Position numbers and translations under genes: made by a program
Shown here: positions 17,255-26,128 of the stretch, piece by piece
Numbering within the stretch: position 1 is the stretch's first letter
How the letters are laid out: the number at the start of each line of letters is the position of its first letter
Notes under the pieces: generated by a model
Seen by the model: the letters and a program-made list of their open reading frames with translations, nothing else
What the model was told of the DNA's origin: nothing
The model's database searches: none
Assembly: GCF_017352215.1 (NCBI RefSeq)
Contig: NZ_CP071444.1
Coordinates: 1,550,001-1,614,000, forward strand
Direction of reading: 5' to 3'
Source of the DNA: Alkalibacter rhizosphaerae
GTDB taxonomy: Bacteria; Bacillota; Clostridia; Eubacteriales; Alkalibacteraceae
Length of the DNA: 64,000 nucleotides

Positions 17255-18511
17255 ATGGATCGTTTGATAATAGAAGGGGGACACCCGCTTCGAGGAGAAG
17301 TGGTCATCGCCGGAGCAAAGAATGCAGCATTGGGATTGATTCCTGCCGTGCTGTTGGCGGAAGGCGTTTGTCGATTGGAAAATCTCCCAAACATAAAAGA
17401 CGTGAACCGTTTTATCAATATTTTGAGTAAAATGGGCGTAAAAGTGGAACGGGAAAACAACCATACGGTGGTTTTCGACTCCACAACGGTAGAACACTAT
17501 GAAATGCTGGATGACGAGACCCAGAAGATGCGGGCCTCCTACTACCTGATCGGGGCATTGCTGGGCCGTTTCAAAAACGTGGTCATCCCCTTTCCGGGAG
17601 GATGCAACATCGGGGTACGGCCCATCGACCAGCACATCAAAGGCTTTGAAGCCCTGGGTGCCAAAGTGGATCTGGAACACGGGATCATACGGGCCCATGC
17701 GGAAGAGCTCATCGGCACCAACATCTATCTGGATGTGGTCAGCGTTGGAGCCACCATCAACATCATGCTGGCAGCTGTTCGGGCCAAAGGGGTCACCACC
17801 CTGGAAAATGCGGCCAAGGAGCCCCACGTGGTGGATGTGGCCAACTTCTTGAATCTGATGGGCGCCAACATCAAGGGTGCCGGAACCGACGTGATCAAGA
17901 TCACCGGCGTGGACATCATGGAAGGCTGCGAGTACATGGTCATTCCGGATCAGATCGAAGCAGGGACCTACATGATCGCTGCAGCGGCCACCAAAGGGGA
18001 CGTCCTCATCAAAAACGTCATTCCCAAGCACTTGGAATCCATCTCCGCCAAACTGGTGGAAATGGGAGCGGAGATCATTGAGTACGACGATTCCCTTCGG
18101 GTCATCGGCAAGGAACCACTGAAATCCGTCAATATAAAGACGTTGCCCTATCCCGGGTTTCCCACGGACCTCCAGCAGCCCATGGCGGTGCTCATGTGCA
18201 TGGCGGAAGGTTCCGGGACCATTACGGAGAGCATTTTTGAAAACCGGTTCAAGTATGTGGATGAACTGATCAAAATGGGTGCGGAGATCCTGGTCAACGG
18301 CCGGGTGGCCATGATCAACGGACGAAAGACCCTGTCGGGAACCACCTTGAGCGCCACGGACCTGCGGGCGGGAGCCGCCATGGTCATTGCCGGGCTGGTG
18401 GCCGACGGAAAAACGGAAGTCACGGAACTCAAACACATCGACCGCGGTTATGAAGACATGGAAGACAAGCTCCTCCAGCTGGGAGCAAAGATCGTACGGA
18501 TCAGCGAATGA
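17255..18511 (+). CDS. murA: UDP-N-acetylglucosamine 1-carboxyvinyltransferase
   Basis: Transfers enolpyruvate from PEP to UDP-GlcNAc, the first committed step of peptidoglycan synthesis and the fosfomycin target. The 418-residue protein has the expected length and fold. Lys22 is in [10 protein letters not shown], the catalytic Cys117 is in [13 protein letters not shown], and TDLQQP and the C-terminal [15 protein letters not shown] are conserved. Because Cys is present at the reactive position, the enzyme should be fosfomycin-sensitive in principle. It has its own promoter and terminator. Confidence 0.96.
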   Translation: MDRLIIEGGHPLRGEVVIAGAKNAALGLIPAVLLAEGVCRLENLPNIKDVNRFINILSKMGVKVERENNHTVVFDSTTVEHYEMLDDETQKMRASYYLIGALLGRFKNVVIPFPGGCNIGVRPIDQHIKGFEALGAKVDLEHGIIRAHAEELIGTNIYLDVVSVGATINIMLAAVRAKGVTTLENAAKEPHVVDVANFLNLMGANIKGAGTDVIKITGVDIMEGCEYMVIPDQIEAGTYMIAAAATKGDVLIKNVIPKHLESISAKLVEMGAEIIEYDDSLRVIGKEPLKSVNIKTLPYPGFPTDLQQPMAVLMCMAEGSGTITESIFENRFKYVDELIKMGAEILVNGRVAMINGRKTLSGTTLSATDLRAGAAMVIAGLVADGKTEVTELKHIDRGYEDMEDKLLQLGAKIVRISE

Positions 18512-18513
18512 CA

Positions 18514-18537
18514 AAAGCCCCTGCAACGGGGCTTTTT
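18514..18537 (+). terminator. Intrinsic terminator after murA
   Basis: AAAGCCCC at 18514-18521 pairs with GGGGCTTT at 18528-18535 around a 6-base loop, ending in five T. It starts 2 bases after the murA stop. Confidence 0.88.
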
Positions 18538-18577
18538 AAGATGAAATTAAGTTAAAGTTCTTAAGATGGAGGCAAGG

Positions 18578-19360
18578 ATGAAATTTTGCAGTTTATACAG
18601 CGGAAGCAGCGGCAACAGCATGTACATCGAAGGAGCCCACGGGAAAGTGTTGGTGGATGCAGGCCTTAGCGGCATCCGGATCACCACGGCCCTGCAGTTG
18701 ATCGGAGCGGATCCGACAAAGCTGAAGGGGATCCTGGTCACCCACGACCATTCAGACCACATCAAGGGAATTGGGATCCTGTCGAGAAAATTCAACATTC
18801 CCCTGTACCTGAATGAGGCCACCTGGATGGCGGTGAAAGACCAAATCGGAAAGGTCCGGGATGAAAACATCTGCCTGGTGGAGAAGGATCGCCCCTTTTC
18901 CATCGACGACTTGTGGATCCGCCCATTTTCCCTCCATCACGATGCGGCGGATCCCATGGGCTATTCCATTTCCACCCAAACCCGGAAGATCAGCATCGTT
19001 ACGGATACGGGGATTTTGGATGAGGCCATGTATGGCGCCATCCGATCCAGCGATCTGGTGGTCATGGAGTCCAATCACGATGTGAACATGCTCATGGCCG
19101 GTCCCTATCCCTATTTTCTCAAAAAGCGGGTGGCGGGAAACCAGGGGCACCTGTCCAACGATTCGGCGGCAGACGTCATCATACGCCTGGCGGAAGAGGG
19201 ATTGACCAAGGTGGTATTGGCCCACTTGAGTCAGGAAAATAATTTTCCCCTGCTGGCTCTGGAAACGACGAAAAACAAACTGAAGGAAAAGGGGCTGGAC
19301 CAGGTCGTCTCTGTGGAAGTCGCCGCCCGTTACGAACCGGGAACACCCTACGAACTATAG
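18578..19360 (+). CDS. walJ: Metallo-beta-lactamase-fold hydrolase, YycJ/WalJ family
   Basis: A 260-residue metallo-hydrolase. Metal ligands are in VTHDHSDHIKGIG, and later in TDTG and the C-terminal AHLS. It begins MKFCSLYSGSSGNS, the diagnostic YycJ N-terminus. In Bacilli yycJ follows walRK and sits next to a serine protease gene of the HtrA type, and the same yycJ-htrA pair is seen here. The family acts at the link between replication and wall metabolism, with 5'-3' exonuclease activity reported for one member. The start at 18578 is preferred over 18566 because GGAGG is 5 bases upstream. Confidence 0.92.
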   Translation: MKFCSLYSGSSGNSMYIEGAHGKVLVDAGLSGIRITTALQLIGADPTKLKGILVTHDHSDHIKGIGILSRKFNIPLYLNEATWMAVKDQIGKVRDENICLVEKDRPFSIDDLWIRPFSLHHDAADPMGYSISTQTRKISIVTDTGILDEAMYGAIRSSDLVVMESNHDVNMLMAGPYPYFLKKRVAGNQGHLSNDSAADVIIRLAEEGLTKVVLAHLSQENNFPLLALETTKNKLKEKGLDQVVSVEVAARYEPGTPYEL

Positions 19361-19385
19361 CAAAGCAAAAGTTGAGGTGAAAACA

Positions 19386-20555
19386 ATGGAAGAAGAAAGA
19401 AGCAGGGAGATCATCATGGACTCCGATGAGAGGTATCGACCCAGACCGAAGAAGGAACGCCGAGGGTGGAAGTATTTCGCCGCCGGCCTGGCGGGAGCCA
19501 TTCTGGGAAGCATCATCATGGGGACTGTGGCCTTTTCCTATCTGAAGGACTGGACGGATGATTTCAATACCGTCAACGGGGACGGAAACGTGGTCCAGCA
19601 GGTCCTCAATATCAAGGAGAACGCTCCCACCACCGTAGAAGCGGTAGCGGAGCTGGTCACTCCTGCTGTGGTGGGGATCACCACCGTAGAGGTCCAGCAA
19701 GGCTTCTGGCAGCAGCCGGTGGAACAAACCGGCGTCGGTTCCGGTGTTATCGTGACCAAGGACGGGTATATCCTGACCAATCAGCACGTGGTGACGGACA
19801 ATCCCAAAAGCATCACCGTCTCCCTCAAGGACGGACGGATCGTTGAAGGGCAAAAAATCTGGTCCGATGCCGCGTTGGATCTGGCTGTCGTCAAGATCGA
19901 CGCCACCAACCTTCCCACGGCAAACCTGGGAGATTCGGACAAGATCAATGTTGGAGAACTGGCCGTTGCCATCGGCAATCCTTTGGGACTCACCTTTGAG
20001 CGGACCGTTACCTCCGGGATCATCAGTGCCCTGAACCGAAGCATCATGGTGGGACCGAGCAGCATCGCAGAGGATCTGATCCAGACGGATGCGTCCATCA
20101 ACAGCGGAAACAGCGGTGGACCTCTTCTCAACAAACGGGGAGAAGTCATCGGCATCAACACCTACAAGATCGACACGGGGGAAGGCATGGGATTTGCCAT
20201 TCCCATCAACATCGCCAAGCCCATCATTGACCAGATCGTCAAGGATGGAAGCTTCCAGCCCATCGTCATGGGGGTCAGTTGTCTGGACCGGGAAATCGTC
20301 CGCTTTTACGGAAATTCCGACATCGAGCTGAAGGAAGGCATTTTGATCATGGAGGTCCAAGCCGGCTCTGGAGCCCAGCGGGGGGGATTGCGTACAGACG
20401 ACATCATTCTGGAGGTGGACGGCGTTCAGGTCAATACCATGCTGAAGCTGCGGGAGATCCTCTACGCCAAATCTCCGGGTCAGATGGTGAAGGTCACCTA
20501 CCAGCGAAACGGACAGACCCACGAAACGGAAGTGGAACTGAGCCTGGCCGAATAG
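19386..20555 (+). CDS. htrA: HtrA/DegP-type serine protease with PDZ domain
   Basis: Membrane-anchored quality-control protease acting outside the membrane. The 389-residue protein has a cytoplasmic basic head, one membrane segment (about 29-50), a trypsin-like domain and a C-terminal PDZ domain (about 290-385). The catalytic triad is visible as His in TNQHVV, Asp in DAALDLAVVK and Ser in SGNSGGPLLN. The start at 19386 is supported by GAGGTGA five bases upstream; GTG at 19377 overlaps that site. It is 25 bases after walJ and closed by a terminator. Confidence 0.95.
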   Translation: MEEERSREIIMDSDERYRPRPKKERRGWKYFAAGLAGAILGSIIMGTVAFSYLKDWTDDFNTVNGDGNVVQQVLNIKENAPTTVEAVAELVTPAVVGITTVEVQQGFWQQPVEQTGVGSGVIVTKDGYILTNQHVVTDNPKSITVSLKDGRIVEGQKIWSDAALDLAVVKIDATNLPTANLGDSDKINVGELAVAIGNPLGLTFERTVTSGIISALNRSIMVGPSSIAEDLIQTDASINSGNSGGPLLNKRGEVIGINTYKIDTGEGMGFAIPINIAKPIIDQIVKDGSFQPIVMGVSCLDREIVRFYGNSDIELKEGILIMEVQAGSGAQRGGLRTDDIILEVDGVQVNTMLKLREILYAKSPGQMVKVTYQRNGQTHETEVELSLAE

Positions 20556-20566
20556 AGATACGATTT

Positions 20567-20587
20567 AAAGCCCCATTGGGGCTTTTT
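20567..20587 (+). terminator. Intrinsic terminator after htrA
   Basis: AAAGCCCC at 20567-20574 pairs with GGGGCTTT at 20578-20585 around a 3-base loop, followed by T. Confidence 0.85.
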
Positions 20588-20595
20588 TCCATCCC

Positions 20596-20653
20596 TTGAC
20601 AAAAAACGGGGAAGTTATTATACTTGAATCAGTAAATGTGACTGATAGGTCAC
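20596..20653 (+). promoter_or_regulatory. Promoter and likely operator of the tetR operon
   Basis: TTGACA at 20596-20601 and TATACT at 20619-20624, spacer 17. Two overlapping inverted repeats follow: ATCAGT-N7-ACTGAT (20628-20646) and GTGAC-N6-GTCAC (20638-20653). They sit at and just after the expected transcription start, as expected for autorepression by the TetR protein encoded next. Confidence 0.65.
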
Positions 20654-20667
20654 CACAGGAGAAGGCC

Positions 20668-21309
20668 ATGCCAAAAGATACTTTTTACAATCTGCCGGAG
20701 GAAAAACGGCAAACCATATACGAAGCAGCCTTGGACGAGTTTTCCATCCATCCCTTCAAGCAAGCCAGCATCAACCGGGTGGTGGAGGCGGCAGGCATTG
20801 CCAAGGGTAGCTTTTATCAGTATTTTCAGGACAAAAAGGATCTCTACAAATTTCTGGTGGAGGAGATCTTCCAGAAGAAGATCGCCTATTTAACGCCGGA
20901 AATGCAGAATCCCTTTAACATGGACTGCTTTTCCCTGATCCGGGAGCTTTTTCGCAGCGGGGTCCGCTTCGCCAAGGACAATCCCAAGCTGGCGAAGATC
21001 GCCCAACACCTGATGAGCAATTCGGAAAAAGACACCTACCTGGAGATCATGGAGGAGAAAAAAGGGGAAGGCATCCAGATCTATAAAATGATCCTGGAAA
21101 AGGGAATGGAGAAGGGGGATGTCCGTGGGGACATCAATCTGGATATTGCCGCGTTCTTTTTGTTTCAGCTGAGCAATTCCCTCTCCGACGGATTTATGGA
21201 CATGTTCCACCAGGGAGATGAAGCCCAGCTCATGGAGCGGGTGGAGGACATGATCGAAATTTTGAAATATGGAATATCCAACAACAGACTGGAGAGTGAA
21301 AATGAGTAA
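20668..21309 (+). CDS. TetR/AcrR family transcriptional regulator
   Basis: A 213-residue regulator with an N-terminal helix-turn-helix (about residues 10-55), including the motif INRVVEAAGIAKGSFYQYFQDKKDLY. The larger C-terminal part would bind a small ligand, probably hydrophobic. The start at 20668 has AGGAGAAGG upstream and places the HTH at the usual position; the longer frame from 20596 runs through the promoter. The gene overlaps yhaM by 8 bases and lies two genes before an acyl-ACP thioesterase, so a fatty-acyl effector is conceivable but unproven. Confidence 0.88.
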   Translation: MPKDTFYNLPEEKRQTIYEAALDEFSIHPFKQASINRVVEAAGIAKGSFYQYFQDKKDLYKFLVEEIFQKKIAYLTPEMQNPFNMDCFSLIRELFRSGVRFAKDNPKLAKIAQHLMSNSEKDTYLEIMEEKKGEGIQIYKMILEKGMEKGDVRGDINLDIAAFFLFQLSNSLSDGFMDMFHQGDEAQLMERVEDMIEILKYGISNNRLESENE

Positions 21310-22261
21310 GAACGAATCGATCAAATCGATGGAATACGGACAAAATGTGGTTTCCTTTCTGATGATCAAGGAATCGGACCTGAAAAAAGCAAAAAACGAT
21401 TCCCTGTACCTGGACATGATCCTGGGAGATGCCTACGGCAACCAGGCCAATGCCAAATTGTGGAACGCAGATGGGACCATGGCATCCTACAAGACGGGAG
21501 ACCTGGTCCTGGTGGACGCTCTGGTGCAAAAATTCAACGGACGGCTGCAGCTGCGGATCAACCGGCTTCGGCTGGTCGAAGAAGGGGACGATGTGAACAT
21601 CGAAGACTTTGTGGACAGTGCACCGGAAAACCCGGAAAACATGTACGCCTACATGATGGAGATCCTGGCCGACTATGAAAATGAAGAGCTTCGGATGTTG
21701 ACGGAGTACATGCTGGAAGAAAAGAAGGACCGACTTTTCTATTATCCGGCAGCCAAGACCCATCACCATGCCATCAAGGCCGGCTTGCTCTACCACACCT
21801 TTTCCATGCTGAAACTGGCGGTGGAACTGGCAAAGCTGTACCCTTTTATCGACAGGGACCTCCTTTTTTCCGGGGTCATTCTCCACGACCTGTCCAAGGT
21901 GGATGAAATGGTCTCCAATGAATTGGGGATCGTGGAAGACTACAGCAAGGAAGGGAAATTGCTGGGCCACATCATCCAGGGAATCGTGGAGATCGACAAG
22001 GCGGCGGCATCCCTGGGCATCAGCAGCGAATGTCGGCTCCTGCTGGAACACCTGCTATTGTCCCATCATTATCACGCAGAATACGGAAGTCCGAAAAAGC
22101 CTCTTTTGCCGGAAGGGGAGCTGCTCCATTACATCGACATGATCGATGCCAGGATGTTCACCATGGAAAAAGTCCTTCGGGATGTGGAACCGGGGAGCTT
22201 TGCAGAGAGAAACATGACCCTGGAATACCGCAGCATGTACAAACCGGACTGGCAGGCGTAA
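21302..22261 (+). CDS. yhaM: YhaM-type 3'-5' exoribonuclease (OB fold plus HD domain)
   Basis: A 319-residue nuclease that trims RNA and single-stranded DNA from the 3' end in the Bacillus homologue. The N-terminal OB-fold domain (about 10-100) binds nucleic acid. The HD domain (about 150-290) has the metal-binding pattern HHHAIKAGLLYHTFSM, ILHDLSKVDE and the LLSHHYHAEYGSP segment. The ATG at 21302 overlaps the tetR stop and is preceded by GAGAGTGAA. Coupling to a TetR regulator is unusual for a housekeeping RNase. Confidence 0.9.
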   Translation: MSKNESIKSMEYGQNVVSFLMIKESDLKKAKNDSLYLDMILGDAYGNQANAKLWNADGTMASYKTGDLVLVDALVQKFNGRLQLRINRLRLVEEGDDVNIEDFVDSAPENPENMYAYMMEILADYENEELRMLTEYMLEEKKDRLFYYPAAKTHHHAIKAGLLYHTFSMLKLAVELAKLYPFIDRDLLFSGVILHDLSKVDEMVSNELGIVEDYSKEGKLLGHIIQGIVEIDKAAASLGISSECRLLLEHLLLSHHYHAEYGSPKKPLLPEGELLHYIDMIDARMFTMEKVLRDVEPGSFAERNMTLEYRSMYKPDWQA

Positions 22262-22265
22262 GATC

Positions 22266-23018
22266 ATGGCAGGCTATCAAAGGACGGAGATCCATCGGAT
22301 CAAAAGCTACGAAGTGGACAAAAACCAGCGCCTCCATCTGGAACGGCTGGTCAACTACGCCCAGGACATCGCCATGGCCCAGGGGGAATCCATGGGGATC
22401 GGACAGGGTCATCTGACGGACCAGGGACTGGCCTGGGTCATCGTCAAGTTCGACATCCGGTTGGACCGGTATCCTCTATATAATGAAGAGATCCATGTGA
22501 CCACCCAGCCGGTAGGCTTTCACAAGTTGACGGCAGATCGACGATTCTGGTTTGCCGACCGGGATCAGAAAACGCTGGGGACCATCGCATCCCAATGGGT
22601 GATGGTGGATATAAACAAGGGACGGATGAAGTCCATCCCGGAATTCTATCCCAAACAGTACGGATTCGATTTTGCCAATAATGAGAAGATCGTCTACGAC
22701 AAGGTCCAAATGCCCGATTCCTGGGGAACGGAAGCGAAAGAGCGGGTGAAGTTCAGCGACCTGGATTTCAACGATCACGTCAACAACGGCAGGTATCTGC
22801 GCTGGATCATGGACGGGTTTCCGGAAGGCTTTCTGGATGTCCATGGGGTGAAGCGGCTGCAGGTGTCCTTCAAGAAGGAAGCCCGGCTGGGGGAGGTCGT
22901 CACCCTTCGCACCACCCTTCCTGGAGAGGACGAGCCCCACTCCTTGGTGGAAATGACCTCGGAAAAAGGAGAAAGCCTGGTCCAGGGACGAATCGACTGG
23001 TTTAAATTTTCAGAATAA
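22266..23018 (+). CDS. Acyl-ACP thioesterase (FatA/FatB family)
   Basis: Hydrolyses acyl-ACP to free fatty acid, probably adjusting acyl-chain supply. The 250-residue protein is a tandem double hot-dog. The first half has SYEVDKNQRLHLERLVNYAQD and GLAWVIVKFDIRLDRYP. The second has the catalytic-region signature FSDLDFNDHVNNGRYLRWIMD, with Asp, Asn and His as in plant FatB and clostridial homologues. It begins 4 bases after yhaM and ends the tetR operon. No terminator is visible before the T-box promoter. Confidence 0.9.
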   Translation: MAGYQRTEIHRIKSYEVDKNQRLHLERLVNYAQDIAMAQGESMGIGQGHLTDQGLAWVIVKFDIRLDRYPLYNEEIHVTTQPVGFHKLTADRRFWFADRDQKTLGTIASQWVMVDINKGRMKSIPEFYPKQYGFDFANNEKIVYDKVQMPDSWGTEAKERVKFSDLDFNDHVNNGRYLRWIMDGFPEGFLDVHGVKRLQVSFKKEARLGEVVTLRTTLPGEDEPHSLVEMTSEKGESLVQGRIDWFKFSE

Positions 23019-23051
23019 TTTGATTTATTTGATAAATGAGGGAAAATAACC

Positions 23052-23080
23052 TTGACAGGGCAAAACCATGAGACTATAAT
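23052..23080 (+). promoter_or_regulatory. Consensus promoter of the branched-chain operon
   Basis: TTGACA at 23052-23057 and TATAAT at 23075-23080 with a 17-base spacer: a perfect sigma-A consensus, ahead of the T-box leader. Confidence 0.9.
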
Positions 23081-23089
23081 AAACTCTAA

Positions 23090-23386
23090 TACGAATCAGA
23101 GAGAATGCGATGACGAAGAGAAAAGTGCCGGGACTTTGGCCCAGAGAGCTGATGGTTGGTGAAAATCAGCGCCAAGGTGGCATGCAATGCTCACTTCCGA
23201 GTGCTCGTCTGAAAAACCGGCAGGTTTAGTAGGACGTAGCGGAAGCCTCCGATACAGGGCTCAGGATCGGCTAGTGCCGATCTGAAACGAGACGGCATGA
23301 ATGAATGCCGTGAATTAGGGTGGTACCACGAGACGATGTCCTTCGTCCCTATAAGTCTTCAGACTTATAGGGGCGGAGGTTTTTTA
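23090..23386 (+). ncRNA. T-box leader, probably leucine-specific
   Basis: About 300 bases of structured leader ahead of ilvC. Stem I closes with GACGA/TCGTC and carries the AGAGAG/GGTTGGTG distal elements. The T-box sequence AGGGTGGTACCACG is at 23317-23330. The terminator pairs 23340-23358 with 23361-23379 and ends in TTTTTT. In the 3' strand of the specifier loop, CTC (23190-23192) is followed by A, reading Leu. Uncharged tRNA-Leu would bind and prevent termination. The specifier was assigned by eye; the gap 23019-23438 holds nothing else. Confidence 0.9.
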
Positions 23387-23438
23387 TTTTTCAACAAGTT
23401 GGGAAACAAACTATATTTTAATAACGGGAGGAATAACA

Positions 23439-24440
23439 ATGAGTAAAATGTATTACGAACAAGACTGCAACATGGACGCACTGAAAGGGAAAACAGTAGC
23501 CATCATCGGATACGGAAGCCAGGGACATGCCCATGCACTGAACCTGATGGAAAGCGGTGCAGACGTGATCGTCGGTCTTTACGAAGGAAGCAAGTCCTGG
23601 GCCAAGGCGGAAAAAGCCGGATTGAAGGTGGATACGGCAGCCAACGCAACAAAAGCCGCCGATGTGGTCATGATGCTGGTCAACGACGAGAAGCAACCCA
23701 AGATCTTCAAAGAATCCATTGAACCCAATCTGACAGCCGGCAAATATCTTGCCTTTGCTCACGGTTTCAATATCCTCTACAACCAGGTAGCTCCGGCAGC
23801 CGACATCAACGTGTTCATGGTGGCCCCAAAAGGACCGGGACACATCGTTCGGCGAATGTACGAAGAAGGAAAAGGAACTCCTTGTCTGGTGGCAGTCAAC
23901 CAGGATCCCTCGGGAGACACCATGGAAGTGGCCCTTTCCTATGCCGCCGGCATCGGCGGAGCCAGAGCAGGGGTGTTGGAAACGACATTTAAAGAAGAGA
24001 CGGAAACGGACCTTTTCGGTGAACAAGCCGTTCTTTGCGGAGGTTTGACGGAATTGATCAAAGCCGGATTCGAAACTTTGGTGGATGCAGGCTACCAGCC
24101 GGAAAGCGCATACTTTGAGTGTGTCAACGAAGTAAAACTCATCGTGGACTTGATCGTGGAAGGCGGATTTGAAAAAATGCGATACTCCATCAGCGACACG
24201 GCAGAGTACGGAGACTACCGAACAGGGACCCGGATCATCACTGATGAGACCAAAAAAGAAATGAAGCAGGTACTCAAGGAGATCCAGGAAGGGGAATTCG
24301 CCAGCAAGTGGTTGGCGGAAAACAACGTGAACCGACCATACTTCCTGGCAAAACGAAAAATGGAAAGCGAGCACCAGGTAGAAATCGTGGGCAAGGAATT
24401 GCGCAAGATGATGCCTTGGCTGCAAAACGAAGAAGAATAG
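23439..24440 (+). CDS. ilvC: Ketol-acid reductoisomerase
   Basis: Isomerises and reduces acetolactate or acetohydroxybutyrate in valine, isoleucine and leucine synthesis. The 333-residue class I enzyme has an N-terminal Rossmann fold with [13 protein letters not shown] (about 26-38) and [12 protein letters not shown]. The knotted C-terminal domain has the metal-binding acidic residues in [23 protein letters not shown] lies 8 bases before the ATG. It is the first gene after the T-box terminator and so is expected to be controlled by tRNA-Leu charging. Confidence 0.97.
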   Translation: MSKMYYEQDCNMDALKGKTVAIIGYGSQGHAHALNLMESGADVIVGLYEGSKSWAKAEKAGLKVDTAANATKAADVVMMLVNDEKQPKIFKESIEPNLTAGKYLAFAHGFNILYNQVAPAADINVFMVAPKGPGHIVRRMYEEGKGTPCLVAVNQDPSGDTMEVALSYAAGIGGARAGVLETTFKEETETDLFGEQAVLCGGLTELIKAGFETLVDAGYQPESAYFECVNEVKLIVDLIVEGGFEKMRYSISDTAEYGDYRTGTRIITDETKKEMKQVLKEIQEGEFASKWLAENNVNRPYFLAKRKMESEHQVEIVGKELRKMMPWLQNEEE

Positions 24441-24457
24441 AAAAGGGAAGTGAAACC

Positions 24458-26112
24458 ATGCGAAGCCAACAGATGAAAGAAGGGTTTTCCAAAGCGCCTC
24501 ACCGCTCTTTGTTGAAAGCCAGCGGATTCAGCGATTTGGAGATCAGCAAGCCCTTGATCGGCATTGCCAACTCCTTCAACGAGATCGTGCCGGGACATGT
24601 AGAACTCAATGCCATCGCTGCAGCGGCGAAAAAAGGCGTGCTCATGGCGGGAGGGACTCCCATGGAGTTTCCGGCTATTGCCGTTTGCGACGGCATCGCC
24701 ATGAACCACGAAGGAATGAAGTATTCCCTGCCCAGCCGGGAGATCATTGCAGACAGTGTGGAGATCATGGTGCGGGCCCACGGACTGGACGGGGTCGTCT
24801 TGATCCCCAACTGCGACAAGTCCGTCCCTGCCATGCTCATGGCGGCGGCCAGGCTCAATATCCCCGCCATCGTCATCAGCGGCGGACCCATGCTTGCAGG
24901 AAGCTACAACGGCAAAGCGGCGGACCTGATCACCGTATTTGAAGGGGTGGGTTCCTACTCCACGGGACAAATGAGCGAGGAAGAACTGACGGAGCTGGAA
25001 AACAGCGCCTGTCCCACTTGCGGATCCTGTTCCGGCATGTTCACCGCCAACTCCATGAACTGCATCAGCGAAGCCATCGGAATGGCCTTGCCCGGAAACG
25101 GGACCATACCGGCGGTCTATTCGGATCGAAAGCGGCTGGCAAAAGCCTCCGGCATCAAGATCATGGAACTGGTGGAGAAAAACATCCGACCCAGGGACAT
25201 CATGACTCCGGAAGCCTTCGAAAATGCATTCACCGTAGACATGGCACTGGGCTGTTCCACCAATACGGTCCTTCATCTGACGGCCATCGCCAATGAAGCC
25301 GGTGTGGACTTCGACCTGGACAAGATCAACGATATCAGCATGAAGACCCCCAACCTTTGCCGGCTCAGTCCGGCAGGGCCTTATCACATACAGGATCTTT
25401 ACGAAGTGGGCGGCATCATGGCCGTCATGAAAGAATTGGACAAGAAGGACCTGCTCCACCGGGATCTGATCACGGCCAGCGGCATGACCATCCAGGAGCA
25501 GTATCAAGATCAGGAGAAAAAAGGAAACCTCATCGTGGCGGACATCGACAACCCGTACAGCGAAACCGGAGGGATCCGGGTCCTTCGAGGAAATCTGGCT
25601 CCGGGCGGCGCTGTGGTGAAGCAGTCGGCCGTCGCTCCGGAAATGATGCAAAAACGCACCGTTGCCGTAGTTTTCGACGGAGAGGACTTGGCTTCGGAAG
25701 CCATCCTGGCCGGCAAGATCAGAAAAGGCGACTGTGTGGTCATCCGCTATGAAGGCCCCAAAGGGGACCGGGGATGCGGGAAATGCTGACTCCCACCTCT
25801 TCTCTGGCCGGCATGGGACTGGACAAGGATGTTGCCCTGATCACCGACGGACGATTCTCCGGCGGGACCAGAGGGGCTGCTATTGGCCACGTGTCGCCGG
25901 AAGCTTGCGAAGGAGGCATCATTGGTCTGGTGGAAAATGGAGACATCATCCAGATCGACATCATCAACGGGACCCTGGAGCTGGAAGTGGACGAAGAGAC
26001 CCTGGCAGCTAGAAGGGAAAAACAGCAGATCAAAATGCCGGAAGTGGACGGCTATTTGAAACGATATTCCAACACGGTCACCTCTGCCTCTACGGGAGCG
26101 ATCGTAAAATAG
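24458..26112 (+). CDS. ilvD: Dihydroxy-acid dehydratase (frameshifted in this sequence)
   Basis: Iron-sulfur dehydratase forming the 2-oxo acid precursors of Val and Ile. Cluster cysteines are in IPNCDKS and [17 protein letters not shown]. The frame breaks after YEGPKG in a run of four G (25763-25766). A fifth G restores [19 protein letters not shown] and an intact 551-residue protein ending at 26112, with [12 protein letters not shown] in the second part. The start at 24458 has a GGGAAGTGA site; the frame open upstream of it overlaps ilvC and is not used. Likely a sequencing under-call. Confidence 0.92.
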
Positions 26113-26128
26113 CACAGGAGGTGTTGAC

